From NCBI GenBank assembly GCA_900169235.1, contig FWCC01000179.1:248001-312000 (forward strand): DNA of 64,000 bases, in the 5' to 3' direction. Of the stretch, positions 21,225 through 34,200 are shown one piece after another; positions within the stretch are counted from its first letter, which is position 1, and each line of letters opens with the position of its first letter. Made by a program: the position numbers and the translations under genes. A model generated the notes under the pieces. It was given only the letters and a program-made list of their open reading frames with translations. It had not been told where the DNA came from and ran no database searches. This DNA is from Zarea fungicola. Lineage: Eukaryota > Ascomycota > Sordariomycetes > Hypocreales > Cordycipitaceae.

Positions 21225-24063
21225 TCATTTCATGGTCTGCTCGATAAGCTCGCGGTACATGGCCTTGACATCCTGCACATCTGACCGGAGTTCCTCCACC
21301 AGCTCGCTCTTCTCGCCCAGCATCTCCAGTGTTGTCTGGTACCGTGCATCCAGCATCTTCACCTGCGCCTCCAACTCAGCAACGCGAGCCGACCCCTTCT
21401 TGGCCTCCTCAACCTCCTTCATCAACCCAACCATATCGGTCCGGGCTTCATCGCGCTGACTGCAAACGCGCGCCATCTCCTCCTTGGCCGCGACCTTCTC
21501 CGCCTCGAGGCGTCGGACTGCGGCGCTCATGCGCTCGACAAGCTGTACAGAAGGACCTGCGGCGACAGTGGACATGGAAATCATGTCGTGCGGCATCGGG
21601 TTCTGGCGAGACGATGGCGACGCGATGTTCATGGGCTCGTCACTGATACCAAGGCCGTTTGCAATGGGGTCATCGACAGCGGGTGGTGAGAGGGGATGAC
21701 CACCGCTACTGAATTCGCTTGTGGACTGTTGGAACGGCGAGAAAGGGGCAGGCGGCATGCCGGTCAGACCTGGACTCAGACTCGGGCTGCCGGCTGTGAG
21801 ACGGAACAGTGGTTGCGCTGACGGACGGCGTGAGCGTGGAAGGCCATCGGTATCGGGAATGCTGCCAGAAAGCGGCGTGGTGCGTGAGCGGAGTGGCAGT
21901 GGCAGGCCACCGAGGCTGGCGAGGTCGGTGCTAAAAGTGCGCGATACGTTGCCCGGCACAGGCGACTCAGGTCGGCTATCCAACTTGTTGACGCGCATGG
22001 CGTCCTCGGGCCATTCTGGCTGTTGCAGTGCGCTAAAGTCGCGGCTTTTGGTGCGATGCTCCCTCTCCAGATCGGAGCGTGCCAGATCAAGGGCCTCTTC
22101 GGTGGCCTTGGAGGAGGCCCTGAGGGCCGTCAGCTCGTCACGGACCTTTTCCAGCTGTTCCCTGGCTTTTGTCAGGGCAGGTTGCACATCTTGGAGCTCT
22201 TCGTCGAGCATTCTCGCCCTCGTCGTCTGTTGGAGTTAGCACACAAATCCATCGCAGCATACAGGATAGAACATACAGAATCTCGGGCCTTTTTTCTCAT
22301 TTCAGACTCTCGCTTCTGCACCTCATCTCTTTCCTTCTCCACATTCGAAAGCTTGGCTAGCAATGTCGACTCCATAGACTGCCAGTTGCTGCTCGCCGAA
22401 GCATACTGCGATTGTAACGTCTCAATCTGCCGTAGCAGCTTCACCTGTGCCTCCCCACCAGATCCGGATGTCGCCTCCTCGGCTTGCGTGCGCATCACCT
22501 CGAGTTTCGTCTCCATGGCCTTGATCTCGACCCGCAGCTCATTCTCGGAATTCCGGCCACGCTCCACAGCACGGTCCAATTTCTCGCTCCACTCAATGCT
22601 TTCTTGCTTGGCCTTTTCGGAGATGGCCTCCTTTTCGGCGAGCAGCGCTGCGTGGCTCTCTTCCTGTGCCCTCAGCTTCGCTCGCTCAGTGGTGAGGTTG
22701 CTGCTCAAAGTGGCAGCTTTGCTTGCCTCCTCCGTCTTGGTCTTGAGGTCCCGCTCCAGTTTACGCGCTGTTTCGTCACTGGTGGCCTTTTCCTTCTTCA
22801 GGCCGTCAATTTGCTTTTGCAAGCCAGCTGCGACTTTGTGCGCTCCTTCCTGCAGCTTCTCCTTCTCCTCGTTGTTATTCAGTTGCGTTCGGAGTGCCTC
22901 CACTTCGGTCACTACCTTGTCCTTACTCTTCCTAAGCTCCTCGGCCTGCTTCTCAGATTCCGCAAGCTGCTGCCGCAGCTTCTTTATTATGGTTCTGTAT
23001 TTTTGCTCGCCTGCAGCCAGCTTTTGGCCCTCCTCCATGAGCAGCGCGATTCGTTCGTCCTTTCCGGCGAGCTTGCTCTCAATGCTGCCTGGGACGGCGG
23101 CATTAGCGGTTTGCTTGGCGGACTCGGCAGCTGACTTTGCTAGGTACTGGAGCTTGGACTCAATGGAGTCTATGCGTTCCACGTATTCTTGAATCTCTAG
23201 ATGATGGGCTGCCTTTATTTGGTCAATTTCTTTCGACACTGCAGTTCCTTCTTCCGGGATTGCGACAGAGACTGGTTCCTCTTCCTTTTCCGCAGCCACC
23301 GGTGCCGTTTCAGTTTCGGTTACAGTAGTAGCGGTATCTTGTGTAGTGTCAACTGGTGGTGTGTCTTTGGCGACAGGCTCGGCAGCGGGCTCGGCAGCAG
23401 GCTCGGCAGCAGGCTCGGTAGCAGGCTCAGCATCGGGCTCAGACACTGGTTCGGCTGGTTTTTCAGTTTGAGCCTCATCTGTTGGCACTGGTGCTGTGGC
23501 GTTGTCCTCTTTCTCTGGCGATTCCGTCGCTAGTGTCTCTGGCGTATTCTCTGCAGGCTTCGACTCTGTAGACTGTCGCTCCATGGATGGTCTGCTCGCA
23601 TTGTCAACAGAACTGCGTGGCGAGTTACCACCCTGCACCGCAGAAGCGGCCTTGCCAGCCATGGCCTTGGCCAGCCTGGCTTGCAGTCTATCATTTGCAC
23701 GGTTATTCGAAGAAGAACGTGAAGCACCTATTAAAATGAACAGAGAGGGATAACCCAATTAGCCAAACCGCGGCTCCTGACAGACGGACTAAGCAACTCA
23801 TTTCTTCCTTCTCATGACGCTGGCTTACTTGGACTGGCTTTTGCCGCGGCCGGAACGGCGCTGGCCGGCGTCGGCGTTGGCGCCGGCACCTGCATCTGGG
23901 GCTGTGGGTTTGGTTGCTGCTGTGCCGCTGGAGCACTGGTGCTCTTCTTGCCAGCATCTTCGTCAGCGAGGATGTTATCGAGGCGCGACTCGACGCCCGC
24001 AACAGCCTGTGACAGGAACGAGCCCCATCTCGACGTCGACGACGGCTTGTTTGGTGCAGCCAT
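21225..24063 (-). CDS. TMF/Sgm1-like golgin
   Basis: This is a coiled-coil golgin expected at the Golgi rim, binding the Rab6/Ypt6 GTPase. Exons 24063-23829, 23727-22277 and 22226-21225 total 2688 nt and 895 residues. The N-terminal SRWGSFLSQAVAGVESRLDNIL motif is characteristic of the fungal TMF/Sgm1 family. A disordered part contains a 12-bp repeat (AEPAAEPAAEP, DNA around 23386-23430). A long heptad-rich coiled coil runs over about residues 250-590. A second disordered Ser/Pro segment follows, and a C-terminal coiled coil carries ARYQTTLEMLGEKSELVEEL ending in MYRELIEQTMK, as in the TMF C-terminal domain. Introns use GTAAGC and GTATGT donors with CTAATTG and GCTAACT branches. The family call is strong; the Rab partner is by analogy. 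Confidence 0.9.
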
Positions 24064-25234
24064 GGGTGTTGCGATTCAATATATTTATTGGGTCGTGGTT
24101 GGCCCCCCTCTCTTGCATCTATATTCCAATAGTTCGGGCTGCTTTTTCAATTTTTTGCATAGACTTTTCGGTTCGTATTCGGTAGGTGTCGTTGTCGTGG
24201 CTGCGTGCGCCATACCTCTCTATTCCCCGTCGTTCAGACCGTAACCCCCTGCTGGGGACGTGGCTCGGCCTCCAGAGTTGATCCTTTCGCGCGCGGAACG
24301 ACCGTGTGTCCGAGTGTGCGATGATAGAAACGTAAAGCAAATACAAATATTCAAACAGATGACAGTACAAAAACAATGCACACGCTCGCCTCACACATAA
24401 ACGAGAGTACAGGTTTCTATTGCAAGAAAAGAAGCTGTGGTGGGTTTGTGGGGGATGACGCGCGCCGGTACCAGGAATTGAAGTTGAGCTGGCAAGCCCA
24501 GCTACCCACCAGCTTATCCGTGTGGGTTTTATCTATTTTTGAATGCGCCACTGAAAACGGTTGAGGAAGTGTAAAAGGTGTAATTTCGAACAAGCCAAGC
24601 TGAAATATGTGGCCTTTCCCAATTCTTCCTTTTTTTGCCTGTTTGCAATTGCACATGCAGAGAGTAACAATTTAAATAATGCAGCACAACTGCGATTGCT
24701 ACACGTTGTCCAATTTCGAATATTACGTATGCCATAACAAGGTTGTTAGGTTTCGCCAAGCTTAGCAGTTCATATTAATTTCCTCCTCGCCGGCTTACAA
24801 TGCTTTCCCAAGGACGGATTCTTTCGTATCGCATCTCCTACGTTTTGTATTGCAATTCTATGCCCGGCGCGCTAGATCAGTCAACTAACGTTGAAGCATC
24901 AAAAAAATGAGCTGAGCCGTGCACTTCCATGCCAACTGACGCCCGTTCCTTTCCGTGCTTACTTACATCCTATGGATTCACATTCATACGCGGTAATGAT
25001 GCGACATTCGTATTCATCTTCAATATATCAAGTTATATAAAAACACCCCCCGTAGTCGTAACCTATCAAATAATCCCAAAATGCTGTCAAGGGTATAATT
25101 CGCCGCTAGCTGTTGTTTCCAGACACATGGTATATCAACAAGGTTCGCAATACAATTTAAAACAGCAAAATTCAACATATTACAACAAGCCCCTCGCTGC
25201 TCTTTCGGCACGTAAACCTTTTCCGAGGCTTACT
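24064..25234. other. Intergenic region between the golgin and giant-protein genes
   Basis: About 1.2 kb. It contains the golgin promoter on the left and the giant gene's 3' region on the right. The part from 24640 to 25200 is AT-rich with several A/T runs. I found no RNA gene or supported ORF. Confidence 0.5.
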
Positions 25235-28200
25235 TTACCCCGTTATCTTCTTCCACCAGCTTGTTCGCGCGGGTGGCTCCATGAATACCGAATTGCGGCG
25301 GCTGGTAGTGCGGTCTTCGCTCGCGTCCGAGGGTGGGACACGGCGCTGACGCTCTTCGTGTCTTGCACGGCGACGTCTATCATCTTGGGCTTCGTCGGCA
25401 GCGGCTTCGGGACCTGACTTACCGCGGCGACGCGCACGACGTGCGTCACGCCGGGCCTGCTCATCGTCTCCGTCGCCACCGTCTGCTGGCGGAGGCGGCG
25501 CATCAGAGTGCTCCTTCACCCACGAAGAAGTGCCTGAGTGCGGCCAGTTTGTGGTGCCCTGCTGCTTTTCCCTCTCCCGGCGTCGATCTTTGCGCGGGTA
25601 GGCCTGCTCGTCTTCGCTCGGACGGCGGCTGGTCTTGCGCTTGTTGCCGTCCTCCTCGGCAGCGCGAGCTTCACGACGGGCCTCACGGCGCCGGCGGCGC
25701 TCTGGATCCTCTTCCGTACCGTCTACGTGCCGAGACCGGCGGCGCTCCTTCTTGACATCAGCGTCCTGGTTCTCCTTTTCCGCAGCTATGGCGGCCTCCT
25801 CTTTCTCCTTTCGCTGACGGCGACGCTCGGCACGTCGCGCCTCTCGCTCCTCCGCTTCACGGTTGTCGTCTTCTTCACGCTTGCGAGCGGCACGTCGCTC
25901 AGCGCGTCGCGTTTCCTTGTCATCAAGCTTGGGGTCTTCATCACGTCTGCGAGCCCTATCGCGACGAGCATCATCTTTGGAGCCGTCGCTGCCGCCCTCA
26001 CGCTTGCTCTTGCGACGAACATCACGATCCATCTCCATGGCAACGTCGGGGTCGTCAACAGGTACTTCGGCTTTGCCCTTTGAGCCCATAAAGCCGCTAA
26101 AGAGACCGGTTAGGCCAGCCTTCTTCGCGAGGGATGCACCGCGTTTCAGAGGAGTATCCGTCGGGCCACCGGCATCGACCATGACAATGTCATCGTCCTG
26201 TGGTTTCCTGTTACGACGCCTCTCTGTCCTCGGGATATCATCATCCAGGGCGCCACTCATGGCAATGTCTGGGTCCGTACGGCCTGGACGCCTCTTGCTG
26301 CTGGACTTGCCAACACCAAGGATTTTGGCCGCCTTGGCTGACATATCAGGCAGCTCCTCTGGGGGCGGCGACGCGAGGCCATGGGCACTGACAGAGTGGC
26401 GGCGTGAAGATTGGCTGCCGCCGACGGCCCTTTTATCGCGTGTAGACATCGATCGTGAGATGGGCGGCGTACTGAACATTGCAGACGTGCGCGACTTGGA
26501 TGACACTTTCGGCGGCTTGTCGTCGCCCTTGTCCGACCCAGAGCCCCTGGAGGACGACTTTTCGGCCGATCGCTTAGACGATTTTTCAGTCTTTGACTTG
26601 GACGACCGGCGCTCTTCTTTGCGTTCGTCGCGGCTTGGCCTTTCCTCTCTACCCTCGTCCCTGCGTTCGTCCCTTCGCGCAGCCGAGGCACCCCAGGCGC
26701 CAGAGCCGTCACGGCTAAGCTTGGGGCGATCCTTTCTCGAGGCCTTCTCTGGAGGCGGTGTCAGTGGGTTAAAGGGTGCATCAGGCACTGGGGGTGGAGG
26801 CGCGGGAGGAGGTACTTCCTCCAGCCCTTTCGATTTGCTGCTCTTCTTGCTCTTTTTCTTATCCTTAGGACTCATATCAACAGGCGCAAAGTCTAGCTCC
26901 TCATCGTCGATGGGAAAGCTTCCGGGCAGGTCAGCTTCTCGGCGACTCTTCCTGGATGAAGGAACGGCGACCACTGGCGGCGGCGGCGGCGGCTCAGCAA
27001 CCTCGACGACTTTGGACGACTTTTTCTTCTTCGAAGACTCCTTCCTATCTACGTCCTGGGGTGGGGACGGTGGAGGCGGCGGTACTGCTTCTTCCTTGGC
27101 GGATTCAAACGACTTGAGTTTATCAGCAATTTTGCCCCCAACCGGCTTGCGCTTCATTGAAGCGGCATCATTCGAGATGGACTTGGAAAGGGGCGTCGCC
27201 TCCGTGTCCTCAATAGCATCTTCCAGAACTATATGATGAGTCAGCATATGTAATTTCGTGGCCGACAGGGATCATCTTGTTGGGGTAATCTGGGGTAGAC
27301 AGGGGTCTGGTGTTGCTCTCCAATTTGAGACCTACCTTTTTTGGACTTTTTCGCGCCCCAGAACGAAAAGACATCGGCCGGCTTGTCGGCCGGCGAGGAG
27401 AGAAGCTCGTCAATCTCATCTGGCTTCAGTTCTGCCGAAGGTCTTGGAGAGTCAAAATCAGCGTTCTTAGACTTCTTCTTCTTCTCCTTTTCCTTCTTCT
27501 TGTCCTCTTTCTCTTTCTTCTCGTTTTCTTCCCTCTCCTTCTCCTCCCTTTCTCTCTCTTCTTCCTTTTCCCTCTCTTTCTGCTTCTTCTTTTCCTCCTT
27601 TTCCCTCTTCCTCTCTTCCTTTTCCTTCCGCTCCTGCTCTTCCCTCTCTTCCCTCTCCTTCTCCTCCCTTGCCCTCTCTTCTTCCTTTTCCCTCTCTTTC
27701 TGCTTCTTCTTTTCCTCCTTCTCTCTCTTCCTTTCTTCCTTTTCCTTCCTCTCCTGCTCCTCCCTCTCTTCCCTCTCCTTCTCCTCCCTCTCCCTCTCTT
27801 CTTCCTTTTCCCTCTCCTTCTGCTTCTTCTTCTCTTCTTTCTCTCTCTTCTTCTCCTCCTTTTCCTTCTTCTCCTGCTCTTCTCTTTCCTTTTCTTCCCT
27901 TTCTTTCCTCTCTTTTTCTTCCTTCTCTTTCTCTTTCTTAGAGCTCTTCTTGGACTTCTTCGCAGCCTCCTCTTCAGCTAGGCGGGCAGCTTCTTCCTCA
28001 CGCTCCTTGGCAGCCAACTCTTCAGCCTCTTTAGCTGCCAGCTCTTCGGCCTCCTTGGCAGCCTGTGCTTCTGCTTCCGCAGCCTCTCTGGCCTTTTGCT
28101 CCTCTGCACGCTGGTCGGCTTTATCTGTTAGTAGCTTCAACCTATCGGTTTCCCTCTTTAATAGCTTCTTCTTGCCCCGTTTGGCAATCAGGGTTGCTAT

Positions 28201-31200
28201 CTCCGCCTCCTCTTTCTGAATTTCGGCCTGCGCTTCCTCCTCCAATCGGAGCTTTTCCTCGGCCTCCTTGGCAGCGGCTTCCTCAGCCTCACGAGCGGCT
28301 TGCTCTGCGGCTTCCTTGGCAGCTTCTTCCTCGGCCCTGGCTGCCTCTTCTGCTTCGCGGGCCTCCTGTGCCGCCTTTTCCTCCTCGGCTTTCTTCTTTT
28401 CCTTTTCGAGTTTCTTGAGTTCTTTTGAGCTCAACTTGGGCTCCTTTTCCTTTTTCTTGTCGGCATCCTTATCCTTGGACTTCGATTTCGATTTAGAGTC
28501 TTCAACGGGGTCGGGTTCTGCTAGTTCATCCTCGGTTTCAGTAAGGCCCATTTTAGGGGGGGTCGGCGCAGGAGGGGGCACATCAGTCATGGGGTCGTAT
28601 CGAGTCTTTGATTTTCCTTTTTTGGACGTCGATGTCCAGTCCCAATCTTCATCGTACATAACCCCATGAACCGCAGTCGCCTCCTGCATTGCTTTAGTTG
28701 GGTAAGCCTCACCAGTAGTATCAAAAAAATCCGTAGACTTATCCTTTTTCTTCTTGTCCTTTGAAGAAATAGTTCCCCAAAAGTCGTCTTCTGCCGGTTC
28801 ATCGGGAACAGGGGTATCGTCAATCGAGTCCTTCTTCTTTTTGTCCTTTTTGCCTGTGCCGAAAGAATCGAAAAAGTCATCGCCGTCATTGGGATCAGAC
28901 TTCTTGTCTTGCTCATCGAGATCAATCAAGTCGCTCTTTTTCTTTTTCTTGTCCTTGTCCTTGTCCTTATCCTTATCCTTTTTACTGGTCGTCGCGCCCC
29001 AGCCGCCCCAAAGGTCGTCGCTCTTGGTTTCTTCTGCCTTGGGCTCCTCCTTCGGCGGGTCATCAAAGATAGAAGCCTTTTTCTTCTTCTTATCCTTGTC
29101 CTTGTCCTTGTCTTTATCCTTGTCTTTATCCTTGTCCTTTTTAGAAGAGCTCAGACTACCCCAAAAGTCATCGTCTTCCTTTTTTTCTGGTTCAGGCTCA
29201 GGTTCAGGCTCGGGCTCGGGTTCTGGGTCGGCACCTTTCTTCTTCTTCTTCTTGTCCTTTTTGGAACTGGCTGTGGCACCCCAGATGTCCTCTTTCTCGA
29301 CAACAGGTTCGGGCTCTGGCTCTGGCTCTGGTTCCGGTTCAGGCTCTGGTTCTGGTTCTGGGTCTCCGAACAAAGCAGCCTTCTTCTTCTTCTTCTTGGA
29401 GTCCTTGGAGTCCTTGGAGTCCTTGGTGTCCTTTGTGTCCTTCTTGGTCGTCGTGGAGAAGCCCCATGGGTCATCTTCTTGCTTCGGGGGTTCCGGTTCC
29501 GGTTCAGGTTCCTTGATAGGCTCGGGCTCGGGATCCCCCTTCTTCTTCTTCTTCTTCGAAGCAGTACCCCAAAAGTCATCTGCAGGCTCGGGTTCCGGAG
29601 GCGCTACTGGTTCTGGCTCAGTTTTCTTCTTGCCTTTCTTGGGAGCACCCCAAGTATCCCAGGGATCATCACTCTTCGCAGGTTCGGGCTCGGGCTCGGG
29701 TTCAGGCTTTATCTCCTCGACGACCTCAATGGCACCCTTCTTCTTCTTCTTTTCCTTTTTGGAAGACGGCGCCATCCAGTCATCTACCGCAGGGGCAGGT
29801 TCTGGCTCAGGGGCAGGCTCGGGATCACTCTTGCCCTTTTTCTTGAGGCCACCGCCCAAACCCCAGGGATCGACGTCCAGTACTTTGGGTTCCTCCTTTG
29901 GCTCTTCGATAGGATCTGCACCCCAAGCGCCGGCCTTCTTCTTCTTCTTTGCATCCTTTTTGCCGATGGAGGTGAAGCCCAAATCTTCCTCTTCAATCTT
30001 CGGAGGGCTTTCAGGCGGCTTCTCTTCTGTCTCACCAATATCGCCAAAGGAAAGGCCGGTACCTACCTTTTTTTTAGTAGACTTCTTCGGGGCACCCCAT
30101 GGATTTGAATCGACTTCCTCCTTCTTTTCCTCGGGGGGAGCTGTCCCTCCATTAGCCCCAGACCAGTCCCAGGCGCTGCCGCCTGTACTCCATTTGGTAC
30201 CCCACGAGCCAACATTGTTTTTAGTTTCCGAAGAACCGAAATCTACGTCGAGCTTCCCACCGTCGTCGCCGAGCTTTATTTCGTGAAAGGCATCGCCGCC
30301 AAAATCGGTGTCTGGAATTTTGGGCGCGGCGTCAGCATCGGCGCCCTTCTTCTTCTTTTTCTTAGAACCGGCGGCGGTGAAGTCGGCCCAGTCATCGGTG
30401 GGATCGCCTCCTCCACCAGCACCATCATTGCCTTTATTATCTTTGTTGTCATCGCCATCGCCAGCGCCAGCGCCAGCATCGCCGCCGGTATCACCACCGC
30501 TATTGCCGTCTGGATTAGAGTTCTCCTCTTCTTTTTTCTTCTCTTCATCGCCTCCACCACCAAAGGCGTTGCTGTTACTGGAGGAAGCTGCTGGCGCCGC
30601 CTTCTTCTTCTTCTTTGCGGCCTGGATGACATTGTCCAGATATCCAAAGTCGATGGCCGAAGATGACGGGGTCGGGTCGGCGAACAGATCGTCTGAGGCA
30701 TTGCGGCGTTTCAGCGGCGCATCTGCTGATGGGGGTAGCGCAACGGCATCTGGTGTGGGAGGCTGCTGGCAGAGGGCATAGCTAGCGGAATCGTGAATGT
30801 GAGTAGCTTCAGTTTCAAGCTCCTTTCCTTCACGGAGATGTCGTAATCTGCGATGCCACGAGAGAGAAAGATCTGGCAGAATCAGATGTCTTTCTTTAGA
30901 CTCATGGACTGATAGTGTATTCTAATTTTGAAAGGCAAACCCGGTTAGCCAGTTGCATAAGTGGGATGTGGACAAATGGTGGCTGAATTTGACTCAAGGG
31001 TATAGCCGAGGCAGCGGTTAAGGTTTGGCGCGCAAACTATACAGAGAAGAGACGCAGTACACTACGCGATACGTAATACGTACATTATCATATAAGTGCC
31101 TGTCAACTTGCCAGGCGTGGGAAATCAGACGCAACTTCTGGCGCAAGGAGATATCATCCCAGCCAGTCGTCGTCGAGGTCGGGGTCGGAGGGCAAAGCGA

Positions 31201-31251
31201 TGCGATTCCTCTCAGACCTTCGGGGAAAGCCAAGACACTGGCCGCAGCCAT
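25235..31251 (-). CDS. Giant charged low-complexity protein with Trp-Gly/poly-Lys repeats, unrecognised
   Basis: Exons 31251-31084, 30921-27336 and 27228-25235 join to 5748 nt and 1915 residues. Intron 1 runs from a GTACGT donor through GGCTAACC to AATTAG; intron 2 from GTAGGT through GCTGACT to ATATAG. Both keep frame, although ORF calls split the gene at each and start exon 2 at an internal TTG. The first 160 residues look folded (GWDDISLRQKLRLISHAWQV, SKERHLILPDLSLSWHRRLR). Residues about 230-850 repeat a unit of acidic residues, Trp-Gly (DDPWG, DDFWG, EDIWG), a Ser/Thr patch and a poly-Lys or (KD)n run, joined by (PE)n spacers. Residues about 880-1205 form a highly charged E/K/R helix with a 40-residue period. 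The rest is basic and disordered, ending TSWWKKITG. I know no function. A cortical, septal or endocytic scaffold is only a guess. Confidence 0.85.
27541..27900 (-). repeat. 120-bp coding tandem repeat (three units)
   Basis: Lines of sequence starting at 27541, 27661 and 27781 are nearly identical over 120 bases, giving three tandem units inside the giant gene. Each encodes a 40-residue block rich in EEK, KEREKEEE and REEKEREE. The exact 120-base period keeps frame. The region is a pyrimidine tract on the plus strand. Confidence 0.9.
28940..29480 (-). repeat. 6-bp microsatellite blocks encoding (Lys-Asp)n and (Pro-Glu)n
   Basis: Within the giant gene the plus strand shows repeated TCCTTG/TCTTTA hexamers near 28949-28980 and 29085-29140, encoding KDKDKD runs. 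GGTTCA/GGCTCG hexamers near 29185-29230 and 29305-29365 encode PEPEPE runs. The blocks alternate, so repeat slippage in multiples of six keeps frame and can change spacer length. Confidence 0.85.
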
Positions 31252-34200
31252 TGTTCAAGTCAGAGCGCGTGTAGTGGCAGTCTGGCGTCAAAATCATGGA
31301 AGCTACCGGGGCGAGGTGGGAGTCGTGTGGGCTGTAGTCGATCGGCCGCAAATTGGCAGGAAGGTGGCGGGACGAGACAGGCTATGCTGAGGGTTGAAGC
31401 AAAGTATATTCGCCGCGGGGGACAGCGCGGTCACGCCAATGTCGCTTTTCGGTCGGGAATTAAGAGTCGTGGGAGGAGAGTGTATAAGTAGAGGCCGTTA
31501 ATGTCGTGGAAATGCTGCAAATCAAATGAAACAAAGCCGCTTGCAAAATTCGCTGGCGCTCGTGCAGCAAGACAGAAACACAAGAGCAGATGGGCGTACG
31601 AGTAAAGTCTGCAACGCCAGTCCACACGGTGCAGAAAAGCCAGAGCAGGTACGTGGTACGATTGTCAAGCAAAGTGCCACGAGCAATGTCGAGTGGCGGC
31701 TTTTTTGCTCTTTGGTTGAGAGATGAGCGCTGTCGCTCCCGTCCAGTCTGGCGGTGGAGAGGAAATGGGTGTGGATGGCAGGCGGGTAGATGTGGGCCAG
31801 GTTTTTTTTTTTTTTTTTTGCTTCTGAGACGTTTTTTCCAGACTTTTTCCTTCCTTTCCAAATCCCTTTGCGGCAGGATAAGATAACCAAACCAGCGTTG
31901 GGGGGTTCTGGCTAGAGTGTAGCTCTTTGTTCCAGGATATCCCAGCCACCTGGGGAATGACACTGGAGCAACTGCGGGACACTAGCGAACTAGGCCTGCC
32001 TTGGAGGGGTCTAGTCCAGGGATCGCTGTGGGTTTGAGTCGAATTGCCTTGACCACGGGTTCTTTGGTTGTTGAAGAAGAAAGTATTATCTGTAGTTTGC
32101 CGTCTTGTACAGGTGGCTCTGACGAGCCTTCGTGAGTCCCAAAGGTCTGAATACCTGTAAAAGGGAGCGCCTGTCTCTATAAGTCTTAATCAAGGAATAT
32201 GTCGCCCACCAAGTGTGAATACAATCCAGTAAGCTTCGAGGACTTTTCTCTCAGCCTTCAGGCTATTAGATTGCGAGACAGTCGACGGTTTCTGTGCCTC
32301 CCTCGCAGTAGCAGGAATCCAATAGACACAGGAAACAAGGGCACGCCACAAGTAAGCCGGTAAATAAAAATGACGCGGAAATATGGTCAAAAGGGGAAAA
32401 TATGAAAGGAATATGCTGCCGGATTCATTTACAACCAATGTCGGCGACTGGTGTGTTGCTTGGGGGCAAGGAGGTTCGCTGAAGCAGTGAGTGGCGCCAG
32501 TATATTCCGAGGCTGCGTGACACGCGAATGATGCTGGGAATCACTGGGATGCGACCGATAGCCCCTACTTGCGCAAGTCACGCGCGAGCATCCAACGCAA
32601 CGCTACTTTCTTTGGTGAGCCCGTACCTAGATCTGGGATTATAGTGTGTATACGGAGTACTGGATATAGGCATTCCTGGAATAGCTGGCCTGCAAAGAAG
32701 AACGAGCAACAACTTGCGCGTCAGATGCACAGGGGCACCGTTGTCGCGCGTAAAGAGGTACAGCAGCGTCCGGTGGTGAGGAGGTGCTCAATGTAAGTAC
32801 CGGCAGAAAGACAAGGAGACTGTACTCCGTATGGTGGCACCGATTATTTACGTGGTGGCAACATGGCTGACCGCTTCTTTGGCCAATACTAAAACATGCC
32901 CGCATAGTACTAATAATTAAAACTAATCGCAATACTAAAATAAAACAAAAACGCCTCACCCATCCACCAGTCGCAGTTGACCCTTTGGGCTGCAGGTAGA
33001 AAAAAAAAATTTAAAAATGTGAGATGGATGGCTGGGGGTGGGGCCAGTTGGGCAACCACCAGCACTTGACTGAGTGGCCATGCCGTCACCAGACCCATTT
33101 CACCGAAAGGGAGGGGGATCAAGAGTGGGTGTCATAAAAGCAACATTGTATTCGAGACCCTTCTTTGATGAAATTGCATGGGGATATCGAGGGTGCTGTT
33201 GACAGACGGGCGGCATCCAGGCTGAAAAGGGACAAGTTACGTCCAAGTACACCATTCAATCAACTCTCATCGACTCGAGGCTTTTTTACCTCCTCGACAG
33301 CTTCTGTTGACTGAAACATGATTGCTCCATCGCCGTCATCCTTTATTGGTAGTTACACGGTGGGACCTAATACTAGTAGCCTATCGTGTGGCAGAAGATC
33401 CCTCCCGGAGAACCCCTAAAACCTGAGATGCCAGTCTAACCTGCAGCCCAGCCCAGTGATGTCCGTGCAGGCGTGTCATGATAGGTCAACCCGGCTGTCT
33501 TCCTCGCATCAGCCAGTGCGCCCAGAAATGCAGGCTCTTGATCGTTCTACTGGTGTTTATTGACGCAGTGCCCGATTAGGAAGCTGCAGAGGCGATTCTC
33601 TTACAGTATGAATGGACAATCAACCACTGAGACTTTGGATGCAGAATTTTCACATAGAAGCAAGTTTCATTCCTAGCCTTTGGACGTATTCTCAGCGTCA
33701 GTGGTGTCGGTCGTGTATCAGCTGAAGTCGATTGCCCCTGTAAGACACTGACGTCTTGCCCTTATCCTTCAGGGCAAAGCAAGGGTACTGTTTAGTTTGT
33801 GTAAGCGAGACGGCACATTTCTCAATTGCCTTTGTAAATTAGTGGTACTGGTAAAATTGCAAAAGTACTTTACGAGCAAAACTGAGCGCAATAATATCAA
33901 AAATCATGGCATGACAAGTAGGTAAATTATGTTCCAGCCATATAAATCCACTCCGTTAGAGTGTGGTTCGCAGTGCGCGTTCCCCTCCGAAAAGTCCCTC
34001 TACCAGAGCCAGCGACAGTGGAGTGACCCGCGAAGAGCCGGTCCATTCTTCGGTCGAGTTATGGAATATTCGTCAGCTTTCCCCGTATCAGGTTGGACAA
34101 TGGGACTTGCCCATGCACCTGCAGCGGAGTGCAATGCATCGCTGCCCAGCTTTGCCAGCTCGACATACGTACTGCGGGCCGAAGCGTGGCCGCCACATAA

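Noticed and set aside
25863..30286. Long plus-strand ORFs (457 and 510 codons) opposite the giant gene
   Set aside because: They are antisense shadows. Codons for Lys, Glu and Asp on the minus strand give no stop codons on the plus strand. The plus-strand proteins are Ser/Phe/Leu simple sequence without a family, splice logic or start context.
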